From Carex sylvatica (lineage: Eukaryota > Streptophyta > Magnoliopsida > Poales > Cyperaceae): DNA of 64,000 nt. Within the stretch, counting starts at the first letter, position 1. Each line of letters begins with the position of its first letter. The DNA lies in assembly GCA_964058845.1 (NCBI GenBank), contig CAXKVR010000189.1, positions 98,040-162,039 of the forward strand, written 5' to 3'. The notes under the pieces are model-generated. The model did not search any database and was not told where the DNA came from. It worked only from the letters and a program-made list of their open reading frames with translations. Positions 10,610-22,665 of the stretch are shown piece by piece. The position numbers were made by a program, and so were the translations under genes.

Positions 10610-12300
10610 CTAGAATCTGATGGTAGTGATTCGGTGCTACATCTCAACAAGGACTTAAGTTGGAGCTTTAGTTTTAGAGGTTGTATTTGCTTGTACTCAA
10701 AGAAAGAAAGTACAAGTAATTGTTTTGATACACATCGGATTAAATTTGATTTGATATTTGCTTAGAATTATTTGTGTGTCTGGTTTAAATCTATAATACA
10801 AATTTTATTATAAATCATATGTATGAATTTAAAAAAAATATATATATATTCTGAACTGACATGAGGCTAATTTTGATCTGATGTCCATTAAAACGCCGCT
10901 GATTCCTTGATAGAATCATCAACACTAATTCTTTTTGGGGCTGACATAGTAATTGATAACCTACTAAACATTAGGTAAATGTCAAGTGGATATGCGGTAA
11001 AAATAAGTTTGCGAAATTGTTTTATCAGGTAAACGGTTGTCTGGTCTAAATACACATACAAGATTTTAACCTTAATCTAAAAAAAAACGATATTAGGTAA
11101 TATGAATATTTGTGTGCATTTTATATAATACTTCTACTTAGGTTGGGAAAAATGACACGGAAGAGCCGGTTCTATCACGGAACAATATAATTACAGCACA
11201 AAACGGCATAGTACGCATGTTACTTACGTGTCGTGACCATTCGCATGCTGTGATTATCTTTTGAAACTTTGACACGACACTGCACGTCACGTGAAAGATC
11301 TAGTCACGACACTACACTTAGTCACACGAGTCACGTGTAATTAGGACCATTAGATATTGATTAATCACAACAAGAAGGTAGGCACTTTTCGCGAGGATAA
11401 AAAGTGACTTTTAGCGACGGAATACCATCATAAATGTGCTTTTCTATTAGTGACGGTACTTTTAGCGACGGAGTACCGTCATAAATGTACTTTTTATCCT
11501 CGCGAAAAGTACCTACCTTCTTGTAGTGAATGGTGAATCTTGAATAAACTTGCTCAAATTATGATTAAATGGTCACGCGAGACACGTTTGGTTATGGCAC
11601 GGCGTGACTCACAAGTCACATGGGGTGACCATTTGCATGACGTGACCACCTCTTGATATTTTAGTCACGGGACGACACGTAAAACATTAATTTGATCACA
11701 ACACGGCACGATACGATACCAAAATCACAACATATTAATCATGACACAGCACGACACAACACGTTTTTTTCACTCTACTACTACAATATAAAGCAATTTA
11801 TTTCGTATGGGTATAGTATTATTGACGTCTTGTGGTTTCACACTCTTTTGAATTCCTTTAGTTGTTATTTTTATTTGATTATTTTCCTAAGAACTTACTT
11901 TTGAACTTAAATTACATACCATCAATCTAATTTTCTCTAAAACATGCATTTTCAACTTAAATTAAACCTGAAAGGAATACAGGAGGAAAGGTTAAACGTC
12001 TCGTTTCCTTCATTCCTAAGTGTACATTAATTAGTATTTCTATTCATAATAATTGCCAAACTTTATTATGTTGTCAAGTAGGTTATCTCTCCCCTTATTT
12101 CTGTTATTAAAACATTAAAATAGAAAAATAAAATTAGAAAAATTTATTAACTGAAGAAATAGGATTTTACTGATAATAAGTTACTCATAACAACATGAAA
12201 AATAAATGGTGGAACAAGTGAACACCAAACGGGATAAATCAACAATCAATAAGAAACCTCCAACAAAAAAAGCTCATAATAAACAGAAAGCCCATAAATA
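10610..12300. repeat. Intergenic region with an ACGACACG-rich repeat (about 11130-11790)
   Basis: From about 11130 to 11790 the DNA is full of GACACG, CACGACAC and TCACGTG words on both strands, the composition of known plant hAT-like MITEs. Its ends (GGGAAAAATGACACGG; GTTTTTTTCACTCTAC) are only weakly inverted. A CACTA-type MITE is nested in it. The rest of the stretch shows nothing I recognise. Confidence 0.4.
11366..11528. mobile_element. CACTA-type MITE, 163 bp
   Basis: Starts CACAACAAGAAGG and ends CCTTCTTGTAGTG, flanked on both sides by AAT (11363-11365, 11529-11531), the 3-bp target duplication typical of CACTA elements. The long arms (ACTTTTCGCGAGGATAAAAAGT) are nearly perfect, with a direct repeat of TTTTAGCGACGGA(A/G)TACC in the middle. 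One base of the left CACTA terminus is changed. Confidence 0.88.
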
Positions 12301-12345
12301 AGCCCAAAACAACCAAAGCAAGCACTGCCTCTCTCCTAGCCTGTC

Positions 12346-13282
12346 TCAGCCCATGAAAGCAAGCCCAAGTGTAGCCAGTACGCCAACCAACAAGCCCTTG
12401 ATAGGCCCACTCTCCATGGCCCCATTTGTATTGGTGGTGGATTTGGAGGTTGTGGTTGCCTTTGGCGGGGCTGCCTCAGTTGCCGGGCTTCCGGACGGAG
12501 TCGATGTCTTAGGTGTGGTGGATGGGGTATCATCAGATGGTGTAGCGGGTGTGGTTGCAGGTGTGCTTGGCGTGGTGGAAGAAGCAGCAGAGACGGGGAC
12601 GGCTAGCTTCATGCCGGCGGCGCAATGGCCGGTTGACCCGCAGATGAAGTAACGGGTACCGGCCTTGGAGAGGGTGATCTTTGTGTTCTGATCACTGTAT
12701 GACTGGATTGTGTTGGAGGAAGAGCAGGAGCTGTAGTCCGATTCGCCGACCTCATCAACGTTGTGGAAGCTGCCATACTGGAATGCTGGTTGGAACAAAT
12801 GTACAAAATTTCATAAGCCAGCTAGTAAATAAAATAATTTCATTACGGAAATGTACATTTTTTGCAGTTGTTTTGTTGGAATCAAACACACTAATCAATG
12901 ATTATGTTGTCCAAAACAAAAAACATTGTCATTGTTGTACTGGTAATGCTGGTCCTAGTTGAACATATATAATTTTTGTATGAGAAGTCATAGATTCGAA
13001 GTTCGAATGATGCATGGTCCTTTATAAATATTTCAAGGTGATAATTAAGTTTGTTCTCTTAAAAAATTAATTGAATGACTGTATGAAATTAAAATTGAAA
13101 AACAGAACGGAAGAAGACATACTGAGTGTATCGCCTACAACAAAGGTCTTATCCTTAGCCCACGTGGTATAATCCACACCGCTCGTCCATCCTTGCGAGT
13201 CGCCGACAATATAATCCTTGCCGTACACCGGAGCGGCAACTAAAGCAGTAGCAATAACCAAAAGTGCAACAACAGAAGCCAT
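12346..13282 (-). CDS. Phytocyanin (uclacyanin-type blue copper protein) with AGP-like tail
   Basis: Two exons on the minus strand: 13282-13123 and 12785-12346, with a GTATGT donor and an AACCAG acceptor, phase 1. The intron sits in the same place as in the neighbouring phytocyanin gene. Product 199 residues. Residues 1-21 are a signal peptide. The domain starts KDYIVGDSQGW and has copper ligands His61, Cys102, His107 and Met112 and a probable disulfide Cys74-Cys108; the CGSTGHCAAGM signature is canonical. From about residue 117 a 60-residue Thr/Pro/Ser/Ala-rich segment (TPSTPATTPATPS) offers many arabinogalactan sites, and the chain ends in a short hydrophobic GPI tail (GLLVGVLATLGLAFMG). 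It is a chimeric AGP of the cell surface. Same strand as the gene at 9238-10081, so probably a local duplicate, though the tails have diverged. Confidence 0.93.
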
Positions 13283-13385
13283 TATACTTCCCCCTTAAAT
13301 AATTCCTAATTATCTCTTGCTATAAACAGTACTAAAAAAACAGGTGTCACTTCTCTTGAGGATAACACCTCACAGATGAAATGTG

Positions 13386-13392
13386 TTATATA
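13386..13392 (-). promoter_or_regulatory. TATA box of the second phytocyanin gene
   Basis: TATATAA on the minus strand, about 105 bases upstream of the ATG at 13282, the usual plant distance for a leader of about 70 bases. Confidence 0.65.
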
Positions 13393-14486
13393 GGTAGAGA
13401 TTTAATTGGAAAGGACAGGGTAGAGAGAGAGTAGGGTCGATTGTTAACTAACCTCATGATTTGTCATGGATGCATCAGTTGTTGTTGGTGGTTTCTTATT
13501 GGTCAAGCCATACTTGCTCTCACTTAATTTGGTGCACCTAATATATACTTTCTTTGAAAATAAGAGTGCAACTTTACAGTTAATTTGCTTCCTTTTTGTG
13601 CCACCAACTGGATGTATATATATTTTGCCATGTCAACGCGACATACAGCCTACCTTAGTTTGTACTCCTCGTGTCCCTGTCAAATTATGCATTGTCAATT
13701 TCTCTGATTGTAAGGATTTCAAGAAGAGCCATTAATTTGAGGAGATGTCAGAAAGAAACATTGACAAAGCAACATGATCAACAAATTAACTCTCTGCAAA
13801 TTTCATTGCACTATATATTGTATGAATTTATTGTGGAGTCTTTTTTTTTTTCAAAAATCTTGAGGTTTCGAATTTGTGAGGAGAATCGAACAATCAACTT
13901 TTTGGTAACCAATAATTTTAGAACTTTTTTTCTAGCCAACTGTGTTACTTCTCATTTCTCTTATTATGGTGTTTGAATCACAAAAAATCATCAGCAGTAC
14001 TGGAGGTCATGGCAAATTATTTTTTATTTCTTGATATTTATAGGTGATACGTACAGCTAATTAGGGAGGAATCGGGAGCCATATGATTTGCATCAAGATT
14101 TGAGTGGATCAATTGCGCACGAATCCTAATGTGAAATTGGATTACTCTGATCAGACATCAAATCAAATTTAATCCAATCTACAATTAGAAGAGGTGTTCC
14201 AGATAGGATCAATGCTTCTTTATGTCAAAAAAATAAAAGGGAGCAGTGCTTGAACTATCTATATTTGGACTTTCTATATATTTTTCTAAGCAGAAGGCTT
14301 GAACTATCTATATTTGCCAACGCAGTAGAAATATGTAATGTTTCTATAATATATATTATAGCCCAAAAATAATATTATTTTAGAACCCGCACTAAAGTTC
14401 GCCAAATCTTTTACAGTGGAATAAAACAGATGCCAGCTTACTGGCAAAAAATAAATAAAAGCAGCAGCAGATATGCCAGCAGCAGG

Positions 14487-14520
<34 letters not shown>

Positions 14521-15867
14521 GAAATTAAGGGTCTGTTCGGCCTTCAATTGAGAATGAGCATGGGCATAGAAATTGAACTGAAAAATATTATTCACGTAGA
14601 AAAAGAAAATTTGAGTTGAACTGAAAAGTACTGTTTAGCCTGTTTCTCAATAAGACCGAACCATTGATTTCTATCTCAAACGTAAATTAATTTATACATT
14701 AAATTCACAGATGTGACCAAATCAAGTTCATCTGGATTTATGTGGCTAAGTACACAATAATTTTCATAAACTACTAGGACGTAATCATTGATTTGGTTAA
14801 AGTAAATATCCCAGTAAGACTGAATCATTAGTTCGGTCACAACTATATCGAAAAATAAATTCATCTTGTTTTTGATAATTTAATATTTTTAATTTCTAAA
14901 AAAAAATTGAAATTAGAGCGGCAATGATTCTAACAATCATTTGTGCATCTAGCTACTCCATTTGTAAATAGAAGTGTAGACTCTTTGAGCAGCATTGTCT
15001 TTAATTTGTGGTTGGGATAATCATCTAGTCATTTTAATAGGTTGTTAATAAAAGATAAGATAAGATAACCTTAACCTGCTTTAAGGATTTTCTGTATAGA
15101 GACATTGTACTGTGGCCGTGTGACCCTCCGTGTAGCACCAAAATACAAGCTGTGAGCAAAAATTAAGTTATCAAAAAATTTGTAGAGAGCAATGACCAAC
15201 AAGTACTTCTTTGATTTCGGATGTTATGTAGAGTTATTGTTTTCTTTTGTTTCTTTATTTTCAGTAGTTAAATTCAAGAACAGAGCAAAAAAACAATTAT
15301 AGAGTGAAATAGAACGTATCTTATTTAAGGTATAATTTTATATTTGTCAATTTAATAAGAGAAAATACTGGCTCGCATTCTACTTTTTCTCTTTTCATTT
15401 TTTTTTTCATTTTATATGTGGGTGATAGCCTGCAAATATTTTACTTTTAGAAATATAAAAATTAAGTTTTTAAAAATCAGATGAATATTTTTTTTTCCAT
15501 CTCAAAGAAAGAACTAAATCATTGGTTCGGTCTTTTTGGGGTGTTATATTTTTTATGGAAGAATAAATGTGAAGGTCTAGTCTCCATATTTTATTAACTA
15601 TGACACTAGTGATGTCCAATTTCACGGATTCTTTAGTATTATAATTTCCGTAAATCGTTGAGAGCTAGGTTATAGAAAATTCAGAAACTGTAGAGACTGG
15701 ACTATTGGTTCAATCTCTATAAAGACTGTCAAAATCAAGCCCACTTAAATTTGCAAATAGTAAAAGAACCGAGTCAATAATTTGATTCCTTTAAACATAA
15801 ACAAAATAATTCAGTTCTTTAATGTGCAAATTGTGAAAATCAAATATTCATTCCCTTTACCTCTGCC
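13393..15867. other. Intergenic DNA with simple repeats
   Basis: Holds a (TA)15-like microsatellite at 14487-14516 and a PIF/Harbinger-style start at 14525 (TTA then AGGGTCTGTTCGG) whose other end I cannot place. No gene is recognised. Confidence 0.45.
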
Positions 15868-16092
15868 CAAATAGGAATGAAATCGGCTGTGATCCGAATT
15901 GGACAGTATCATGAAATTCCTGTTTTTTCAAATCTAACCGTTCAACTTTTTCTATGCACGCATCTCTAAGTAGCTAGTTTTTCTGTGCACGCATCTCAAA
16001 ATAAATCAACAGTTGGATTTGAAAAAGCAGAGATTTCAGAGTACTGTTCATCCAATGATGGCAGCAGATTTGTTTCCGCCCAAATATGCATC
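15868..16092. mobile_element. MITE with AAATCTGCTGC-type ends, copy 1
   Basis: The left side (ATCGGCTGTGAT, then TTTTTCAAATCTAACCGTT, then GCACGCATCTC) is mirrored on the right by GCACGCATCTC in direct order, AACAGTTGGATTTGAAAAAG and ATGGCAGCAGATTTGTTTCC. Two more copies lie at 17170-17545. Confidence 0.6.
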
Positions 16093-16489
16093 CAAAACGT
16101 AATTCATTCTTTTTGGATAATCTATTTTTATATTTCTAGAAGTAAATTTTTTTTTTGAAAGGCTGTGGGAACATTAATGTAAGATTTTAGATGTAGAGAT
16201 TGGGTTCTTTTAGGTAGAGGGTGCACATTGTAGGTGATCTAACCTTGTAAATTAATATTCTACAATCTCTACTCTACAGAGTTCTATCTGTTGCTTGAAA
16301 AATGAGGTATCACCTAATACTAATAGCAATCATCTCTCTTTCGGACAAAGAATGGCCATGTCATATAATTTGAAATGTACTACTTTTAATGAGATTTAGA
16401 GAAAAGAAATGAAGAATGAAAGTTTTATTATTATTTACATGTGATGTATATGGATATTTATAATCCAAATTTTGTTCTAGCTGTTGGTT

Positions 16490-16739
16490 TTATTCCTAAC
16501 CCACATCTAAGTGGTAATTTTGTAAATTTATGTCTTTAATTTTCTTTTTATCTTTTGTAACATTAAATTAGCGTTAATGATAATACCAACGCATTCGGTG
16601 TGTCATATAATTTTGAAAAACATGGTACTATACATTATTTCCGATGTATTCTACTGCTTATATATGAATCGTTTCAGTAGTATTTTACTGGTAATTTGTT
16701 CTGACATTTAACGATAATTTATACTTCTTGAGACCCCCC

Positions 16740-16770
<31 letters not shown>

Positions 16771-16895
16771 AGAAAAAGAAAAAAACGTGGGTATTGCAAT
16801 TAACACTAATTTAATGTTACAAAAGATAAAAAAAAAAAAAAAAATTAAAGGCATAAATTTACAAAATTGTACCACTAATTAGTTTTAGTACAAAT
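16490..16895. repeat. Inverted repeat with a 27-base poly-C run in its loop
   Basis: The left arm (AAGTGGTAATTTTGTAAATT through TTTTGTAACATTAAATTAG) is the reverse complement of the right arm (CTAATTTAATGTTACAAAAG through AATTTACAAAATTGTACCAC). Between them is an unbroken C run at 16734-16760, followed by A-rich sequence. The arms suggest an inserted element; the C run is an expanded homopolymer. Confidence 0.75.
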
Positions 16896-17169
16896 TGTAA
16901 AATCAAAGAAAATATCCATCAAACTGCAAATGCATATATCACAAGTATTCCTCAAAACGGAAAGTAGTTAATCAGGGCATTTAAGAAAGTTTTTTTTTTT
17001 TTTTCCAAAAGATTTACGAACCTTTTTAATCTGCCATGGTCCATGATGGAAGGCATGTAGCTTTCCAAAAAAATTTGATGAATTTTAATTAATAGCGTGT
17101 CATACCGCTGTACCGCATACTTGCACGTCATATTTTGGGGAAATAAATCTTTCTGATGTTATTTCCAAG

Positions 17170-17545
17170 GGATAATAGGAGGCAATAAATCTGCTGCGAT
17201 TTTTAGAATCACAGGGAACATGTTTTTTTTTTTTTTCAAATTCAACCGTTAATTTTTTGAAATACACAAATCTCAAAAGCAATTGATTTTTATGCACGAA
17301 TCTCGAAACAAGTAAACAGTTAGATTTGAAAAAGCAGGCTCCCTGCAATTCTTTAGAATCGCAGCAGATTTATTTCTATAATAGGATACTTTTATTCTGA
17401 TCTCAGCTGTTGTCGAGATTCACATATCAAAAACTTTTTTTCTTAAGATTCGCGCATGAAAAATTTCAAACAGTTGGAATAGAAATAACAGAATCGTGTT
17501 ATCTCTTTAGAATAATAGCAGATTTATTTTCATATTTTGGAGCTC
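17170..17545. mobile_element. Two further MITE copies with AAATCTGCTGC-type ends
   Basis: The first copy (about 17180-17385) runs from AATAAATCTGCTGCGATTTT to AATCGCAGCAGATTTATTT with mirrored inner arms. The second, partial copy (about 17395-17545) ends AATAGCAGATTTATTTTC. The body matches the copy at 15868-16092. Confidence 0.6.
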
Positions 17546-18471
17546 GACTGCATGGGATCTAAAACCTAAGCAGAGGTGTCTTAGTCGGAACGAGATCCAG
17601 TGCTCTTCAAATCCCTCCTCTTCTCTTGTTAATCTCTCTCCTCCTCCTCTCTCTCAAGTAATTCTCTTTCTCTCTCTCCTCTTTTTTTAAGAGAGATAGG
17701 GAGAACAAAAGAGCAGCGAGCTGCTTAGAAAACAACGGATACACATCCGTCTTAGTCACTCGTGTGAATTAAAAATTAATACTTTTGTTTTTTTATATTT
17801 TATAATTTTCATAATACTTATATTTTTTAGTCCTTTTATGAAATAAAATTACATTAAATTAATTTATTCATTCATTATGTCCAATTTTAATTTCTAGTTC
17901 CGAACCTGCTCGGCCGTCTGATATTTTTTTTGTCACTAATGTATATATCGGATAGGTTTTGCTATCATTTGATGATCCGACTAGTTGAAATCCAACGGTC
18001 CTCTATGCCTTGTGTTCATCTTTCTATTTGTGTCTTGGTTGATAGAGGTAGAGAATGTAGAATTCACATTCTCTCCAATACATGATAAGAGAATTTTTTA
18101 CAATTAATAGATCTGCACCGTTCTTTTTAACTTGACACAAATCTCAAAGCTCAAAAATACTGCCCCTATGCTAGTCCGAATCTCAAACCGTAAATGAGGA
18201 TAATCCTCTCCAATACCTGGAAGGATATGGCAAAAATAACCAAAATAATTATAAGGCGGATTTGTGAGGAAGGTGATAAGACAATAACAAACAAAAAATA
18301 GATACAAAATAAAATATAAAAAAAAAGAGACAAAAACAACAAACTTTAAAACTTCATAAAATTTCAATACAAATACATATAACAAACCAACAGCTGATAA
18401 AATCTTCTTTCTTCCAATTTATTTTGGATTTTAACTATAATAATATAAAAAAATCAGCATACTCAAGAAAT
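17546..18471. other. Intergenic DNA with a CT-rich hairpin
   Basis: At 17600-17730 a CTCTCTCTCCTCC-type tract beginning GTGCTCTTC is mirrored by GAGAGATAGGGAGAACAAAAGAGCAGC. The rest is AT-rich with no gene recognised. Confidence 0.4.
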
Positions 18472-18811
18472 TAGGGGTAAAAACGAATTGAATACAGAGC
18501 AGATAGTGATAAAATAATATCCGTATATTTATTTTTTCAGATATAAATACGGATTAGATATTAGACTAATACAGATTCAAATTTGATCGAATACTTATTA
18601 AAAATATCAAAATTAATAATATTTATCAAATTATAAATAGTGAATAACATTGCTTTTTTCATGATATATATTAAACTATAATATATATATCTACTATTCG
18701 AATTTAGATAACTAAAACTTAAAATCATATATGTATATATTTCAGATATCATATATATGTATCTAATTTTCGAATATAGATCGGATATTATCCGCTATGT
18801 TTTCACCCCTA
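18472..18811. mobile_element. hAT-type MITE just downstream of the BAHD-like gene
   Basis: Ends TAGGGGTAAAAACG and CTATGTTTTCACCCCTA form terminal inverted repeats. Flanks CAAGAAAT (18464-18471) and CAAGTAAT (18812-18819) are an 8-bp target duplication with one mismatch, as expected for hAT elements. The interior has ATCCGTAT / CGGATATTATCCG words common in this MITE type. Its edge lies 16 bp beyond the stop codon of the BAHD-like gene, so the gene's 3' UTR must run into it. Confidence 0.85.
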
Positions 18812-18827
18812 CAAGTAATACAACTGC

Positions 18828-21744
18828 CTAGAACTTGGGAATTGCTGCGCCTATGAACATCTCCATACCAGTGTTGTCCTGATTGATTGATTGCATCACT
18901 GTAACTAATGCTTCATCAACTTCTGATGAAACAAAACGGTATGACACAAGAACTGGTTTGTTTCCTTTCATCAAAGTAAAATTTTCCAGGCCAAGCTCTT
19001 CCCACCGTGCCAATTTTACTGCACCGTTTGCATCCCCGTTGCTCTCTTCCATCTTACGAGAGCCAATGTCGCACGATTCTATCTCCAAACCGTCGGATTT
19101 GTTTACAAGAAGTGTGAATTTTGACACACCCTTCACTCGGGGGTTTTTTAACGCTTCCTCAATGCACGCAGAAGCAAGTTTTTTGTAATTGTTTATGCTA
19201 TTATTTTTCATTCTTGGTGCTTTGAACAAGACAGTGGTTGTAGCCTCAGTAGAAGAGAATGAATCAATAGGGGTGGACCTGAGGTGTTTCGGATGGGACG
19301 GGCTCTGGAAATAGTTGAGATGAAACATCGGGCTTTTCGAGAGGCGGCCGTCAGCTAACATTTGCATGTGAATCTCGGTCCATGACTTGAGAAATCGAAC
19401 GAGGAACAGAGGATCATTCAATAGTAAGCTTAATGAAAATCCAACAGCATATCCATTGCCCTCAAATTGTGTTACCTACAAAGCAAATTTTATATATGAG
19501 CTAATTGAACTAAATTTCTTAAACTTACAAACACTATGTTATGTATTATTATTGTTCTTATTTTTTGAAAATTATTTGATATATATTGTCACTTATATTA
19601 ACAATGACCTCTGAAGATTGATTTGCTAGGATATGGAATATGGAGAGATTTGAACACCGTTCTGATTTATGCCAGTGCCAGTATAATCCTGGCAAAATAA
19701 AAGAAAACACAACCAAGACTTGCCTAATCAAATATATAATATTTTTTCTCCTTTTGATAAATGGATATAACAATTTATCTTTCATCTCAACCAGTACTGT
19801 ATGTTGTAAAATGTTGAAAAACAGGTATAATTAATACTGAAACCGGGGTTAAAAGTTCAGACAATCATAAATGGAGGTTAATCATATAAAATTTTCTTGG
19901 TGTGAATAGAGGTCAATTTTATACTAACCATAGAATTTTATAAAAAAAAAATGCTAGTAATGTGTAGTGCAGCCTTATCAACAACAACAAAAAGGAAAAA
20001 AAAAAACCTAACATCTGTTACCAGTACGTACAGATAAGGATATGGTTATAAACAGAAAACAAAATTAAACAAAATTATCAACTGTATTCTGTCCGTCAAG
20101 TTGTTCACTTAAATTTTAGCAAACCATTTAATTAGCCAACAACCCCTGACCCCTCCATCATTGAGATATCTCAAATTTTAAGTTGATCTGTAAAAAATTC
20201 TGAACCGTGCAAATACTTTATGCACAAATCTCAAAGCAACGATAATATATATTACCCGGTGCATTCCGAATAAGCACCAGAATAAATATGGTTCCGCTCT
20301 AGATAAACTGAAATCTTCAGTTTTCTCAGGGTTCGTTTGGATCGTCAAGAATAGCATCGGGTAGCACTGTTCTTGAGTAATTAGTGACTATCTTTCTTCA
20401 CTATTTTTAGGTTTGGATCACTCTAAGAATAAATTGTATTCATAAAGTTAGCGTTGTTCTTACGAGCTCATTCAAACAATGAAATAACCCTAACTCAAAT
20501 TAGTGTTATTCTTGCTAATCTCTAAATTGCATTCAAACGCACCTCAGAGGATAGGGACCCTCCCTCGTCATTTTGATCTATAATTATTTACACTTGTCTA
20601 GGAAATTTTAAATTTTAAAATTTGCAAGCAATTTATTCTCTTTCTTCTAATTTAATGTATAATCAACCGTTTTAATTTATCTCATCCTTTTTTTGGTTAT
20701 CGGATCACAAGATGAGCATAAAATTTGTAATAGCGGTCTGATAAAATTGTTTTGCAAGTTTAAGCCCAACCGAGATCTTCAGTAGTTATCAGATAATGAC
20801 ATCACAGTCAGGTGCGGATCCACATAATTTCAGGGGAGCGGCCGTCTTCTTTGAATTTTGAGTTTTAGTTGTTCCGATCGATTTTACTTTTTTCTAAATT
20901 TTTTTTTGCCCCTCTCTATATATTTGATTTGTAATTCGAGTTAAATTTAATATTAAAGTTAAAATAAATTTTTTAAATTGTAATTGATAATTAGAATTAT
21001 AAGTTAGAGCAACATAAATTATAAGTTGAGTATTAAAAAGTATAAGTCGAAGTATTATTTTTTTTATTGAATACTCAATTAGTTAACGAGTTTAAATCCG
21101 ATTAGCTATTTAAATTTGATTTAATATTTTTTTTCCTCCGACAAAAATCTTGAATTCACTCCTACATCACGCTAAAGTCATCCAAAATATTTCCTCACTA
21201 TACTGCTTCAATTTCCATGTACAAAACTCAAGATTTGCCAAGAGATTTATCAGATAAAACAATTATGAAAATTATGAAAACAAACTAATACCTGAATGTA
21301 GCAAAGCGCACAGAAATCAGGATTCTTCATGTCAATATCCCTCCAATCTGCAAGCGCCGCTTCCTTGTCAGTCCGATCCTCCGCAGCGATGAACTCATCC
21401 AGTCGCATCTCTATCGACGCCTGAACCAACCGTAATCCGGCATCATTTATCTTTATCTCCCAGCATCCCTCTCCTTCCCTGTCCTTCCTGAGCCTCCCGG
21501 CTAGTTCAGGCCAATCGGCCAATGCCATGCTCATCGATTCCTTCACCCAGGCTGCTGCCGTCCATGCCGACTCCTCTTCGCTGCTTTTGTTGTAGTAGAA
21601 CACCATGCGCAACCGGCTTTGTAGGAGCTTTTGTGTTAGAGTCGTATTCGTCAGGTTGATGTGGCGCGACTTGCCGGGGGATATGATCTTGCTTGGCATG
21701 ATTGATTGAATGGCATCTATGTGGAGCTGCTTGGAGCTGGCCAT
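18828..21744 (-). CDS. BAHD-like acyltransferase with degenerate catalytic motifs
   Basis: Two exons on the minus strand, 21744-21292 and 19475-18828, joined in phase 0 between a Gln (CAG) and a Val codon, with GTATTAG donor and TTTGTAG acceptor. An intron after this Gln is a recurrent position in the BAHD family. Product 366 residues, about 70 fewer than typical. The N-terminal half is recognisably BAHD (WPELAGRLR near residue 80, NDAGLRLVQA near 103). The segment that should carry HXXXDG reads SLLLNDP: Leu168 replaces the catalytic His while Asp172 stays. The DFGWG region near the C terminus reads ENFTLMKGNKPVLVS. The frame is intact and splices cleanly, so it may be a conserved non-canonical member or a recent loss of activity. 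No substrate can be assigned and transfer by the usual mechanism is unlikely. The 1.8-kb intron holds a MITE. Confidence 0.85.
20329..20543. mobile_element. MITE in the BAHD intron, TCA-flanked
   Basis: Ends GGGTTCGTTTGGAT and ATTCAAACGCACC are inverted repeats; TCA lies at both sides (20326-20328, 20544-20546). The 3-bp duplication and GTTTGG-type end fit PIF/Harbinger or Tourist-like MITEs. A related truncated copy in the other orientation is at 25828-26030. Confidence 0.7.
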
Positions 21745-21854
21745 GGAATTATAACTCTAGTTGGAATTATGGAACAGTTGTTAGATTATGTTTTGTTGTT
21801 GCAAATTGAGGTGATATGAGAATAATTTATGTAACCTCTGTGAGCATAGTTTCC

Positions 21855-21862
21855 TTTATATG
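21855..21862 (-). promoter_or_regulatory. TATA box of the BAHD-like gene
   Basis: CATATAAAGG on the minus strand, about 110 bases upstream of the ATG at 21744. Its presence suggests the promoter is still intact. Confidence 0.6.
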
Positions 21863-21869
21863 GTATTTC

Positions 21870-22660
21870 GTAGATGAAACCTGGATTGCTTGAAATTGGC
21901 AAGACTCATTAAAGATTGATTGCTGAGCGGCAAAAAAAAATTGTAGTTGTGGCCCATACAAGGTCCGTGTTCTCTACAATAGTTCCTCTAGAATGTTTAG
22001 AAGGTTTCCGAAGTTTTAATTTTGTAAAGTGTGTTTCAAAATTTTAATTTCTATGATAATAAAAAAGGTTTAGTAATAAACATATACAGAATTAAGTGTG
22101 AATATAAATTTTTAGAGACATCTTAACCGTTAATATGATTATCTGAAAGTCAAATATTAATACGATTTACTTCTTATATGTTATTAATATTCTCTATAAT
22201 GTAAAATAATTTCCAACCGAGTCAAAAGTATATTTATACTAATTTAAATTATGGAAAATTTTCTTTAAGATTCATATTAGATAAAACAAAGATGCAATTT
22301 TTATTTAAAATTGTTAAGATGCCTATACGGCTATACCAATCAACAAATTGTAATTCCCACAATACACAAATATTCTAGAGGAGTTGGGCTGGAGATCTAG
22401 TTGGGGGTTGGCATTAGCGTTTGGAATATTGTAGCAATAAATGAGCAATCAATATCTTGTTGTTTTGGTTTGGTTTGGTGATCAGTTCCGCCCGGTTTCA
22501 ACTCGAAATCATCTCTCTAACTCGGCAAAAGGGGCCCGACAAATTTAAATTTTTGAGCCGCGGTACCATAATAATATAACCAAACAAACCGTCAACCGGT
22601 ACTCCGGTAGGGTCATAAATTCGTAATAAAATAACGCTGACATATTCATATTATAATAAT
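21870..22660. other. Intergenic DNA, nothing recognised
   Basis: AT-rich, with a short GC-richer segment (22440-22620). No gene and no element ends seen. Confidence 0.45.
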
Positions 22661-22665
22661 ATATA

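Noticed and set aside
12353..12652. Plus-strand open frame over the second phytocyanin gene
   Set aside because: Antisense of the Thr/Pro-rich tail of the phytocyanin, whose own frame, splice sites and copper ligands are convincing.
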